This document shows positions 47,295 to 57,448 of a stretch of DNA of 64,000 nt, in pieces (position 1 is the first letter of the stretch; the number at the start of each line of letters is the position of its first letter). The stretch spans positions 310,001 through 374,000 of the forward strand of contig NC_041787.1 in the NCBI RefSeq assembly GCF_900090045.1. The letters run 5' to 3'. Under the pieces are notes generated by a model. It made no database searches, was not told the origin of the DNA, and saw nothing but the letters and a program-made list of their open reading frames with translations. This DNA is from Plasmodium malariae. Taxonomy: Eukaryota > Apicomplexa > Aconoidasida > Haemosporida > Plasmodiidae. Made by a program: the position numbers and the translations under genes.

Positions 47295-49225
47295 CCTCCT
47301 TGTGTAAAGATTTAAGCACACATGACTGATCTCGTTTTATCTGCACCCATGTTGTATACATTTTTTTATATGTACACATTTATACGCCTGTTGGGTGCTC
47401 CTAATTTTCAGGACATTCATAGAATACCCGGAGTGATGGAAGATACTGAAGTTGGTGGTCCCAAGGAAAAACAATTTTTCAATAATGCTTCTCATTTTTT
47501 AGAGTTAGTAAATAAAAAGATAAGAAGAAAAAAAAAAAAAAAGGCTAGTTCCGTTAATGATGTTAGTGGTAATGTTAAATATGTGAATACATATTTTTAC
47601 GTATAAATGTCTTGTGGGTGTGGGAGTATAATCTCCTTTTGTATTTCCTGCATGTCTGAGTATATTTATGTATGTTAAGAGTAAGAGGTGTTTATGTATG
47701 TGAACACAGTCACCTGTGCGTACATGTGCATACGTGGATGTACATATATGCATACATGGATATACATACGTACGTGTACATACACGTACAAACACACTTA
47801 TATACCTATGCATGTTTATCCCTGCGCACCTGTGTAGATAACGGATGCACCATTTGGGACCTAGTGATAAAGAACAGAAGGAAAAGGAATAAAAGAAAAG
47901 ACAAAAAAGATACGTGCGAAGAGCACTGTGGTAACAATTCAGTGGAAGGAGGAGAGGATAGAAACGAAAGCAACGATATTAATATCTTAATGTCATATGA
48001 TGAAGGAAAAGTAGGCATAAATCAAAATGATAACTATGCAAGTAAAGGTGAATATGATATTATTAACTGCATTTTTAATAACACGGAAAGGGAAGAAAAT
48101 GCTTCATTATATGGTGAGCAAGTGGATGAAGCAGCACACGAAAAGGTGGGCAAAGAAGAAGGCACTGAAAGATTGGCGAGTGTGGCAGACGTAGTAGACG
48201 TGGCAGATGTAACAGACGTGGCAAATCCAGAAGACCCAATGGCCGAAAGCAACTGCGACGACTTCCTGAATTTTCTGAACGCGTGCAGCTCGAATTACTC
48301 GAATAAATTAAACATAAATGAGAATGGAGAAATTATATATGATGACAAAAGGAAATGTAATTCGAATAATTTAATAAACGAAAATTATAATTGTGATAAT
48401 TTAAGTTTGTTAATGAAAAAAAAAAAAAAAATTAATCAAAATTTGAATAATTGTCAAATAGAAAAATATAATAATGCTTATAAAAAAAACAAATTATGTA
48501 AATGGACAAATAAAGAAACTGAAAAATTTTATGAAGCTATTGAAATGTTTGGTATTGACTTAATGATGGTTAGAGCATTAATGCCAAAATTTTCGGATAA
48601 ACAAATTCGTGATAAATATAAAAGAGAAAAAAAAATAAATCCATCCAAAATTGAAGAAGCTATAAAAAAGAATAAAGTAATTGATCTCGATGCCTATGAA
48701 AATGAAAATGGGAAAATTGATAACTCAACACACTACAAGTACTATGAGTCCACCTCCTCCAGTGACAGTGGTAATTGGCTTTTTCCATACATACATACAT
48801 ACACACATACATACACATATATATATAAATGTGCAAGATTTTTTCTTGCATACGTGTTATATGTATGATCACCACGCCCCATGTATGTGTGAGGTGCAAA
48901 AAGTGCTATAAATGTTATGAGTCATTTCTTTTCCCATGCGAAAATGCCCCACAGACTGTTCATACACGCGTACGTACATAAGTTACACACACATGCATAT
49001 ACCCCAGTGAGTACATATGATATATACCCATTTATACACACGTGATTTATAACGTTTCCCAATGCAGGTGATAATAATAGTGTGAAAAAGAATAAAACAT
49101 GGACAGCTGGCGAATCAGAAATAAATATCCTGAGCATTTTTGATGACAAAGAAGATGAATATAATATGGATGATTATAGGTCCAACCAGGAAAATCCTGA
49201 AATCAACATTTTAACGTTGTTTTAA
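40228..49225 (+). CDS. HMGB3: high-mobility-group protein HMGB3-like, with C-terminal Bdp1-type SANT exons; two frame breaks
   Basis: Giant gene of about 2720 residues. Exon 1 (40228-47150) is interrupted by one-base frame changes in poly-A runs at 43039-43055 and 43613-43630; removing one A from each would join the frames. Two HMG boxes lie back to back: SFTLFAREKRKE with KIWNSLSNEKKKEW (42850-43030), and AFSIFAREKRKE with KLWKQLSNEEKNRY (43064-43240). The second is split from the first by the first break. HMG boxes bend DNA. Asn/Gly repeats follow. Then GCC|GTAAGG and TTTCAG|GAC lead to exons 47412-47568, 47838-48770 and 49068-49225, all phase-consistent, stop at 49225. The third exon has INENGEIIYDD and a SANT domain WTNKETEKFYEAIEMFG...KYKREKKINP, closely resembling the TFIIIB subunit Bdp1. 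If the 47150-47412 junction is not used, exon 1 stops at 47201 and the SANT exons form a second gene. Confidence 0.8.
41432..41582 (+). repeat. acidic Asn/Glu/Asp coding repeat
   Basis: Units of gataacaatgagaatgac and relatives encode DNNEND or DNQEND, giving a strongly acidic stretch in the N-terminal half of the HMGB3-like protein. Confidence 0.85.
42588..42728 (+). repeat. 24-bp coding repeat (NNFGTNCV)
   Basis: Units of aataactttggcactaattg plus a 4-base end encode NNFGTNCV or NNFGTNCA, five to six copies just before the first HMG box. Confidence 0.9.
43039..43055 (+). other. frame break 1 in HMGB3 (17-A run)
   Basis: Upstream frame ends after the run with a short unrelated tail, while the downstream frame resumes with the second HMG box. 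The frame moves by one base, equivalent to one surplus A (or two missing). Either a homopolymer sequencing/assembly error, a real indel, or slippage in transcription or translation. Confidence 0.85.
43613..43630 (+). other. frame break 2 in HMGB3 (18-A run)
   Basis: The middle frame meets TAA directly after the run, while the next frame opens right after a TGA at 43611 and continues for about 1180 residues. The shift has the same direction and size as frame break 1. Confidence 0.85.
45490..45796 (+). repeat. 21-bp coding repeat (SGQIGNV), about fourteen copies
   Basis: Units of agcggccaaataggaaacgt plus one base encode SGQIGNV, with SGHIGNA at the left end and SGQIGNT in the middle, so variants are clustered in order. 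This indicates recent left-to-right expansion. Confidence 0.95.
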
Positions 49226-49603
49226 TTTTTGAACAATTTTTGCACATCATTTATTTTGATAGTTATAAAAAAAAAGCTTTGATTTTATTTTAAAAGCAAA
49301 TAATTTTACAATTTTACAATCTTACATTTTTATTTTTTCAAATAAAAAATATGACGATGGTATTCGAAATCGTAGTACCTTTTAAATTTTTAAAAAATAC
49401 TTCATGTGAATATGCTCATGTGGGGATACGCGTACGGTACATGTGCTTACATAAGTACATGCTAATAAATGTGTACACAATATACTTACGTACGTACATC
49501 TATATATATGTATTGTGCGTGTTTGTATTTACAAGTGGTCCCGTTTGTAAAACAGTGTACTTTTTTTTCTCCCCACCTATTTTTCGTTTTTAAATTGCCT
49601 CTA

Positions 49604-49652
<49 letters not shown>

Positions 49653-50603
49653 GCTTTTAAATGTTCATAAATTTTCGAACCACCGCTCTTCCTTTTTTCT
49701 TTTTTTATAAAAAATTTATGCAAATTTTATTAAAGAACAGTTTGCTCTTTCCGTATTGCCTTTTTTTTAATTTTTAATTTAAAGAAAAGCTGCGGATTTA
49801 TTTCCCCAAAAAAACAGAGGACAACAAGTAGATAGTAAGTGGTGCATAGTTTTGTAAATAGCAGAGCAGTTAAATACATTTATATTCGCAAATAATTGGT
49901 AGCTGATAAGTTGACAGCTCATAAAATATTCATATTTGAAAGTTTCTCTTTCAGTGCAGTGAAGCAGACCTTTTATGACAAAAAATTATCATATATACTA
50001 ATAAGTAAACAGTAAGTGAACAACATGAGAATAATATGTGCAAAATACATTATATGAAAAATAGGTGAATAACATTTTAAAAAATTCAAACCCCACGCAA
50101 AAATATGAAAATTAAAGAAAAAGATAAAGCATAAAAGCGCAAAGCATGAAATGGGAGGCAACTGTTGAAAAAAAAAAAAAAAAAAAAAAAAAAAGTGCAA
50201 AATAAATAAAGATAACGAGATAAATAAAGGTATTAACTAGATAAATTATTACGACTAAACAAATTATTTTGTTGGGCCGAAATATAACAAACGCATGTTA
50301 CTTCTTTAAATTTTGATCAGCTACGGGGTTTGGCCATAATGCAACCCTACTACTACCTATACCCTTGGAGATGAGTGAAGGGGGGGGGGGTATAATTATA
50401 TTCCTGTTTCCCTCTTCTCCTTCTTCGTTGCTAGCACTTGTACGTTTGTAAACATTAAGTGCCACATGTACGCATTTATACACGTACACACATACGTATA
50501 TACTTACATACGTATATACTTACATACGTATATACTTACATACGTATATACTTACATACGCATATTACTTACACATATTATATGTACAGCTGGGAAGCCA
50601 AAC
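49226..50603. other. gene-free spacer between convergent HMGB3 and DUF726 genes
   Basis: Should hold both 3' untranslated regions. Contains (TA)n (49610-49650), an A-run (50168-50194), an 11-G run (50380-50390) and a (TACATACGTATACT)n-like block (50490-50560). No frame is protein-like. Confidence 0.6.
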
Positions 50604-53600
50604 TTACATGTCAAAATTGATCAAATTAAGTATGTCTTTGAGCTTTCTCTTGTAGTCCAAGTGACTGTGTATGATGCCACTAGCATCGTAGTTCTCTATG
50701 TTTGGTACCTTCACCGAAATAAGCCCGGCGACGCTTAACTTCCATTCCATGTATCTATATAAGAAGCCTAACAGCCAATCATTCTTTGAATAAACATTAA
50801 TAACACGATTCGTTACAACCATTCTAATTTTCTCCCAAACCCTACTACTAGTAGTTGCAGGTAAACCAATAAAAATTGCATTACTTACAATATTGTACAA
50901 TTTTTTCGAATATAAATATTTTAAACAATAAAAAATTACACGAGCACCAACTGAGTAACCAATTAAAATAACAGGTCTTTGACCAACTGTATTTCTATCG
51001 CTAAGTGCATCTGCCAAAATACGACCAGCTTGTTGAGCTCTTTCTCTTATTAATAAATATACATTGTCAAGATTTGATGCATATTTAATTAGTGCTAAGG
51101 GCCAAGTTAAAGCTGCACTTAATGTGCTAGCAATGGTATACTGTAACCATATCTTACTAGCTGTTATAGCAAATTCTTGTGATAACATAGTTTCAATTAA
51201 CGATCCTAAAGTTTTTAATAAATGATTTTCCCATTTCAATCCATATAAATCACAATAACAATTTGGAAAAACATCTAACCATGGAGTCGTTATATCATCA
51301 TCCGTTTTAATTTCTCCACTTACACATACACATACACTTAAAGATTTTGAAATATTCCCATTTAACATAATAAATTCAAATGTTCTAATATTTGCTATTC
51401 TTCTACTATATTTATATCCTGTTAAACCTGCTCCACCTGCACCAAATAAAGAAACAATAAAAGCCAAACCACTAGCTGATGCTAAAAATGCTGTTAAACT
51501 GCTACCACCTGCACCTAATGCTGTTAAACCAGCTATAATACCTGGTGCTGCTAGCCCTGCAGTAAATGCTATTAATGCACCACCACCTAAAGCAGCTGCA
51601 GCTATTTTCATTCTTCTTATTTTTCTCCTTTTAGATGTTTCATCTGTTGATGCTTGTAATGCATTTATTAAATCTGCTGCTAAGTTTTCTTCTATCCTTA
51701 ATATTAACAGTTCATTAATTTTTAGACACTTTGCAAATTTTTGAAAATATAATTGTATTCGTGCATTATTATTTCCAGTCATTATATATGTTGTAATTAA
51801 ATCTCTTAGTAACACAGATTTCACTTCTGGACCTCTTGTTGGTACTCCATGATTTAAGTGCTTATCAATATCACTTTCATCATATATACTGTTGTCATAT
51901 TCGAATGTATCACATTTTTTTATATTTGTCTTTATTCTCGACTGTATGTCGTCTGCACCTTCCCTTTTGCACTCATAATCCATTGCCGCTTTCTCTGATA
52001 TGTCTTTTTCAATATAAAAGCTCAATTTGCTGTTATTTGCCTTCTTCCCCGAACCTTCCTTGTTGCCATGTTCGTTGTTATTTAAGCTTCCATGTTTGTT
52101 GGCATTTCCATTCTTATCACCATTCTTTTCTTCATCATCCTCTTTACTAATACATTTACCGTCGCAATATCCTTCGTCCTTATTCGCATCGTTCTCACAA
52201 CCATTATCGTATCCATTCTTGCTCCTACTTCCACTCCCATCCTTGCTCTCTTTCTTTCTCTCCCTTTCTCCACATTTTTGGGCCCCAGTGGTATTATCTT
52301 TTCCGCTGATACTAATTTGGCTAGTGATCTTTTTTTCCTCATCAAGACTACATGGGTCCTCACTTGCGAGCTGATCACAGTTGCTTGAGTTCGGTGCACA
52401 TTTACTCCGTTCTCTACTAACTTGACTAACTTGTTCAACTTGCTCAACTTGACCAGCTGACTCAACTTGATCGTTTTGGTTGCTTCGACTAGCTTTCGCA
52501 TATCGCGCAGGTTTACCACTGCTTATACTGTTTGGCACCTTCCCCTGCAGTTCTCCCGGGCATCTTGTGGTTCGTACGGTGTGACTGCTCATGTTGTTAG
52601 TCCCCCCTCCCCCACCTCTACTCAAAGCAAAGTAGTCATTTATGGCTTCACCACTGTATGTTTCATCAATTTCTCTTTGAATAAAGCTGCCACGGAAGGA
52701 AGCTAAGTTTTTAATATCGCTTTTATTATCATCAAGTTCATCTTCATCCTCTAATATATCACTATCTGAGTATTCCTTGTCATCACTTAAATGTTCATTA
52801 TTATGTTGTTCATCTATATGATCATTCTGCCAAAAATCCATTTCATTATTTAATTCTTCAACAACCTTTTTAAATTTTACGTCAATAAGTGGTTGAAGAT
52901 GTTCTATTTGAGTTAATAAATTATCAACAAACGGTTTTTCATATAACTGATATATTTTTCTATCTCCAGTTATATCTCTTATTAATTCCCTTTGTTCTAA
53001 TGGTTTAATTATACATTGATATGCTACTGAGTCTATTACCAATAATTCAGATAATTTTTTTAAAAAATTTTTTGATAACTCATCTAAATTATTTTGAACT
53101 TCTATATCATCAAATGAATCAATATGCTTTATTATAATGCACGCAAATAAAGCTAAAATATTTTCTTTAATTTCTCTTGGAATATTCATAAATTTATCAT
53201 TATTTATTGGTATATATTGCAAACGCAATGCTTCTAAATTTGCATTCAATCTTTTTTTTTGCAATTTTTTTTCTCTTTTTCTTATATAATCCATTGTTTC
53301 TCTTTCTAGTAAATCTGGGAAATCGTTAAATGAGCATTTCTCAAAAATACTTGCCGAGAAATTTCTTTTAACAAATGAGTTAATTTTATTGTAGTATGGT
53401 GATAGTGATTCCTCCTCTTCTTCCTCTTTGCAGCTGTCACCTTGAGCATCCCCTGCTAAGGGTCTTTTCCTCCTGGAGCTGTTGTACTCACTCTGGTATT
53501 CACCATTACAATTTTTCAGGTCAACGTTATCATCCATTGCATCTCTTTTATCGTCTACTTTATCGTCTACTTTATTGTCTTTTTTATCATCTTTTTTATG

Positions 53601-54125
53601 GCTTTTTTTACTACCCTTTATGTCCTCATCGCTACCACCACTGGTACTCCGCTTGACCGCCATACTCCCTATGCTATTATTATCACCATCATCGTTGTTA
53701 TTGTTGTTATAGTTGTAATCATTGCCATCCTTGTTGCCCTTTCCCTCCCTATGGCCTCCAGCACTATGTGCACTCGAATTATCTAAACTAAAACATTTAT
53801 AATTCTCTTCAATTTTTATATTTAACTCTTTCGTTGACTTATTGCTGTAATATCTTTTTTTGCTAATAATATTATTTTTCAAAGCATTATCACATAAACT
53901 TTTCAAAAATGCCTCTTCTATTTCTGCATTTTTTACGGGACTTATATCACTTAGATATACTTTTCCTTCTTCAATTCTTTTCTTAACATTCTTGTCAATA
54001 CCTTTAACAACATGAATTGATTCGAGGCTTAGGATTGTCTTATTGGACCCTTGAAATATTTGCTTCTCACTTACAAAATCATCATCACTGATATCATCCA
54101 AGTCACAGGTACCTTTTAACATCAC
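50604..54125 (-). CDS. DUF726 / TMCO4-like alpha/beta-hydrolase, membrane-associated
   Basis: Single exon of 1173 residues. The C-terminal third matches the DUF726 (TMCO4, yeast Mil1) family. A Gly/Ala-rich hydrophobic pair of membrane segments lies at about 840-905 (IAAAALGGGALIAFTAGLAA, then LASASGLAFIVSLFGAGG). The nucleophile elbow GYSVGAR is near 1051, a candidate acid VYSKNDW near 1113, and a candidate His IIHSHLDYK near 1154, giving a Ser-Asp-His triad in the right order. Upstream, well-mixed blocks at about 260-440 and 770-840 look folded; a disordered Gln/Ser/Asp/Lys-rich section lies between (about 440-720). There is no N-terminal signal peptide. Members are thought to be lipases or lipid hydrolases at organelle surfaces; the substrate here is unknown. 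Confidence 0.87.
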   Translation of the reverse strand: MMLKGTCDLDDISDDDFVSEKQIFQGSNKTILSLESIHVVKGIDKNVKKRIEEGKVYLSDISPVKNAEIEEAFLKSLCDNALKNNIISKKRYYSNKSTKELNIKIEENYKCFSLDNSSAHSAGGHREGKGNKDGNDYNYNNNNNDDGDNNSIGSMAVKRSTSGGSDEDIKGSKKSHKKDDKKDNKVDDKVDDKRDAMDDNVDLKNCNGEYQSEYNSSRRKRPLAGDAQGDSCKEEEEEESLSPYYNKINSFVKRNFSASIFEKCSFNDFPDLLERETMDYIRKREKKLQKKRLNANLEALRLQYIPINNDKFMNIPREIKENILALFACIIIKHIDSFDDIEVQNNLDELSKNFLKKLSELLVIDSVAYQCIIKPLEQRELIRDITGDRKIYQLYEKPFVDNLLTQIEHLQPLIDVKFKKVVEELNNEMDFWQNDHIDEQHNNEHLSDDKEYSDSDILEDEDELDDNKSDIKNLASFRGSFIQREIDETYSGEAINDYFALSRGGGGGTNNMSSHTVRTTRCPGELQGKVPNSISSGKPARYAKASRSNQNDQVESAGQVEQVEQVSQVSRERSKCAPNSSNCDQLASEDPCSLDEEKKITSQISISGKDNTTGAQKCGERERKKESKDGSGSRSKNGYDNGCENDANKDEGYCDGKCISKEDDEEKNGDKNGNANKHGSLNNNEHGNKEGSGKKANNSKLSFYIEKDISEKAAMDYECKREGADDIQSRIKTNIKKCDTFEYDNSIYDESDIDKHLNHGVPTRGPEVKSVLLRDLITTYIMTGNNNARIQLYFQKFAKCLKINELLILRIEENLAADLINALQASTDETSKRRKIRRMKIAAAALGGGALIAFTAGLAAPGIIAGLTALGAGGSSLTAFLASASGLAFIVSLFGAGGAGLTGYKYSRRIANIRTFEFIMLNGNISKSLSVCVCVSGEIKTDDDITTPWLDVFPNCYCDLYGLKWENHLLKTLGSLIETMLSQEFAITASKIWLQYTIASTLSAALTWPLALIKYASNLDNVYLLIRERAQQAGRILADALSDRNTVGQRPVILIGYSVGARVIFYCLKYLYSKKLYNIVSNAIFIGLPATTSSRVWEKIRMVVTNRVINVYSKNDWLLGFLYRYMEWKLSVAGLISVKVPNIENYDASGIIHSHLDYKRKLKDILNLINFDM

Positions 54126-54754
54126 TCAAAAAAAAAAAAAAAAAAAAGAGAACACGAAAGGGAAAGGGAAAAAGGAAATGGAAAAGGAAAAAGAAATAGA
54201 AAACGAAATAGAAAACGAAATAGAAAACGAAATAGAAAGAGAAAAAAAAGGGAATTCAAACAAATAAGCAGGCTTAGGGGAATAATCTTATTTATAATGA
54301 AGATCATATATGTACATAATATATGAGCGTATGTACTATAAATGCATACGTACATACATATAAATATCTATAAGTACGTTCGTTCAAAGAACGATCATTC
54401 TTTATATATAATCATTTTGACTCTTGAAAAATTGCAAAAATATGCTTATACAAAAAAAAAAAAAAAAAAAAAATTAAAATTACGTCAAAATAACGTCAAA
54501 ATAACGTCAAAATAACGTCAAAATATCGTCAAAATGAAGCCAAAATAACGCTAAAACAAATTTTAAAAAAAGCTATAAATTATATAACTTCACAAAAAAC
54601 AGAAAAAAAAAATTTAAATAGTTCAAATAACACTTTTCAATTATATATACATATATATATATTTATATTTACGAATTCGTAAATTTCAATCTACATTTTT
54701 TTATTTATTTCTTTCACTATTTCTTCTCATAAGCACAAGGAAAGGAAAAAATGA

Positions 54755-55012
54755 AAGAGGAATAAACAAATGAACGAAAGAGGAATAAACAAATGAACGA
54801 AAGAGGAATAAACAAATGAACGAAGGAGGAATGAACAAATGAACGAAAGAGGAATGAACAAATGAACGAAAGAGGAATGAACAAATGAACGAAAGAGGAA
54901 TGAACAAATGAACGAAAGAGGAATGAACAAATGAACGAAAGAGGAATGAACAAATGAACGAAAGAGGAATGAATAAATGAACGAAAGAGGAATGAACAAA
55001 TGAATCAAAAAA
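54755..55012. repeat. 23-bp tandem repeat, about eleven copies
   Basis: Unit aatgaacaaatgaacgaaag followed by agg, with an aataaac variant at the left end. Non-coding; creates long artefactual Ser/Phe/Leu/His frames on the minus strand. Confidence 0.92.
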
Positions 55013-55274
55013 GAACAAACAAATGAAAGAAAAAACAATAAATAATAGAAAAAGGAATAAACAAGAGAACAAAATGATGAATGAAAAAATTAAGAAAAAA
55101 AAAAAAAAAAATTCGATACGTATGGAATGGTCCAATAAAAAAAAAAAATAATAACAGCATAAATTTAATTATGTTTTTTTCTTCTTCGAAATCTAACAAA
55201 ATAAAAGAAGTGGAAAAGGGAAAACAAACAAACAAAAAAAAAAGGTATGAAGATGGATGTATGGCGTAACAATA

Positions 55275-55515
55275 GCAGCAAGTGAAAATGACAAGAAGTA
55301 AAAATGACAAGGAGTGAAAATGGTAGAAAGTGAAAATGACAGGATGTGAAAATGACAGGATATGAAAATGACAGGATATGAAAATGACAGGAAGTGAAAA
55401 TGACAAGAAGTGAAAATGACAAGAAGTAAAAATCGCAGGGAGTGAAAATGACAGGATATGAAAATGACAGGATGTAAAAATGAGAGGATGTGAAAATGGC
55501 AGGATGTGAAAATGA
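55275..55515. repeat. 16-bp tandem repeat
   Basis: Unit gaaaatgacaggatgt with variants (aagaagt, aggatat), about fifteen copies. Non-coding. Confidence 0.9.
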
Positions 55516-55752
55516 TAGAAATCAGTGTTAAGAAAAATAAATATTACAACGTTAAAGAAATTACAGTGTAGTAAAATGGTAATTAGTATAATGGTAAAAA
55601 ACGAACAGGTGAAAAAGAAAACATTTAGAGTCGAAATTTAAAATATAACCAAAAATACAATAACGAATACTAAATAGTAGTGAAGTATGAAAAAATTTTA
55701 CAAAGTATATGACTAGTGAACTATTTTAAAAAAGGAGCAAGTTAATAAAGAG

Positions 55753-55783
<31 letters not shown>

Positions 55784-55870
55784 AAGAAAAAAAAGAAAAA
55801 TAAAGAATAAAATGACTCAACTAGATTAACATTGTATACCATGTACGTATTTATGTATGTTTGCATGTAT

Positions 55871-55901
<31 letters not shown>

Positions 55902-56549
55902 AATGTGCTTGCTAAAACAATAAAAGGGTGACATAAAAATACAAAATAAAAATATATAACAGCGAGGAAAGACGAAATGGATGAGCAACGCATATGAAGC
56001 ATTATGATGAAATATAAAAATGTTTTTTATGATGATTCAAACAGAATGATGCAATGAAAATCCATTAAAAAAAAATAAAATAAAAATAGACAAATAATGT
56101 AAAAACAGCAAAAAATTCCAATGCAAGTTGTACATAACCAAGGAAAAATTGTTAAAATTTTTTGTTTAAACTCTCCTCAAAATTAAAATAAGGTGTAAAA
56201 GAAATTTCACGTGCATATATATATATACATTCCTTCCCCGTATTTTACACAAATCGCATTTTTACAAATGTGTCTTCGAATAGTAAATAAAATTTTTCCC
56301 GTTATCCCCCATATTATATACTACCGCTTATCGTGTTTTAGTGTATTTCTCTTGTGCAGCTTCTTTAGAAGTTCACTTTTGCGTTGATATATTATATCCA
56401 TATGTGTATATAGTGCATGTATATATATATATTTATATATGCTTATATACATACGTGTACGTACCTAAGTTGTTACTTAGCACATGCATTTTCCGCAGCC
56501 ATAAGGGCACGTGCTATCACTTTTCATTATTCAACGCAAAGAAGTTAAA

Positions 56550-56702
56550 TTATATGAAGTTAAATTATATGAAGTTAAATTATGTGAAGTCAAATTATGT
56601 GAAGTCTAATTATGTGAAGTCAAATTATGTGAAGTCAAATTATGTGAAGTCAAATTATGTGAAGTCAAATTATGTGAAGTCAAATTATGTGAAGTCAAAT
56701 TA
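56550..56702. repeat. 15-bp tandem repeat
   Basis: Unit aattatgtgaagtca, with the first copies reading aattatatgaagtta; about ten copies. The period allows an open frame (SNYVK), but the low complexity and the neighbouring non-coding satellites argue against coding. Confidence 0.85.
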
Positions 56703-56805
56703 TATTAAATTAAATTATAGTAAATTATATTACATTAAATAATTTAAAAAAAAAAAAAAAAAAAATTTTAATTTTCTGTAAGCAAAAAAATTTGCACCGT
56801 TGTGA

Positions 56806-57211
56806 TGGATTAAAAAAATACGAGAACTGGTAAAAGTGGAAGAAAATAAAGATGACAGTAAAAAATATATTAGCGCCATTTTTTTTATGGGTTTCACAAA
56901 TGAAAAGGTAAATACAGTTATATCGACGTTACTGAAAGCGGACAAATATATTCATTTCGTTTCACCCGTGTGCATATGTATATATATGTATGTATACGTA
57001 CATAGGAATACTTGTACTTATGTACATTCATGCATGTACAGTTACGTATGCACAATTACATATATATATGTACGCATATATTACCCCGGACTTACAATTT
57101 TTCCCCGCATGTCCAATATTTTAACACTCCGAATTGTCGTAGGCACAACTATTACTACTATTATACCACTTCAATGTGGACATATTATCTGGAAAAAACA
57201 TAAAGAACTAG
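56806..57211 (+). CDS. probable 3' exons of a small UBA-like-domain protein (5' end not found)
   Basis: Two segments splice neatly: an open stretch ending GAATGAAAAG at 56907, a donor GTAAAT, a 235-bp TA-rich intron, and an acceptor TCGTAG before 57143, phase 0, stop TAG at 57209-57211. The joined peptide includes ELVKVEENKDD, then ISAIFFMGFTNEK joined to AQLLLLLYHFNVDILSGKNI. An MGF turn followed by a helix, an Asn-Val-Asp turn and a final helix is the UBA (ubiquitin-associated) pattern. The only in-frame ATG is inside that motif, so one or more upstream exons, or a base error near 56803-56820, are needed. It lies between two minus-strand genes. Existence is moderately likely; the UBA call is tentative. 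Confidence 0.4.
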
Positions 57212-57448
57212 TTAAATAGAAGTATTAACGTAGGAATGGCACATCATAGCCCTAGTAATGACTGCTATTCGTGGTCATTGAAAATACGGCTACGCCAAAT
57301 TTTCCGTTATAGGAAAGCGCCTTATTCAAAATGAGAAAAAGAGAAAAAAAAAAAAAGAAGGATAAAATAGAATAAAATAAAGCTAAATAAAACAAAATGA
57401 AGCAAAATAAAGATATGATAATATAAAGCAAAATAAAACATCCTCATT

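Larger units (their letters stand above)
54126..56805. other. gene-free, repeat-dense spacer
   Basis: Upstream of the DUF726 gene. Holds an A-run abutting that start codon, 6-12-bp GA-rich repeats (54150-54245), an 11-bp (acgtcaaaata)n repeat (54485-54530), a 23-bp satellite, a 16-bp satellite, a 33-A run (55753-55782) and a 15-bp repeat. Segments near 56355-56400 and 56495-56550 have more mixed base composition and follow AG acceptor-like sites; they could be 5' exons of the UBA-like gene to the right, but this is weak. Confidence 0.5.

Noticed and set aside
54701..55135. 144-residue minus-strand frame of Ser/Phe/Leu/His repeats
   Set aside because: It is a translation of the 23-bp satellite, open in several frames at once, so not a gene.
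56341..56742. 133-residue frame ending in (SNYVK)n
   Set aside because: Half of it is the 15-bp repeat and a TA-rich stretch. Only short parts near 56355-56400 and 56495-56550 look mixed enough to be exons, and I could not link them by clear splice sites.
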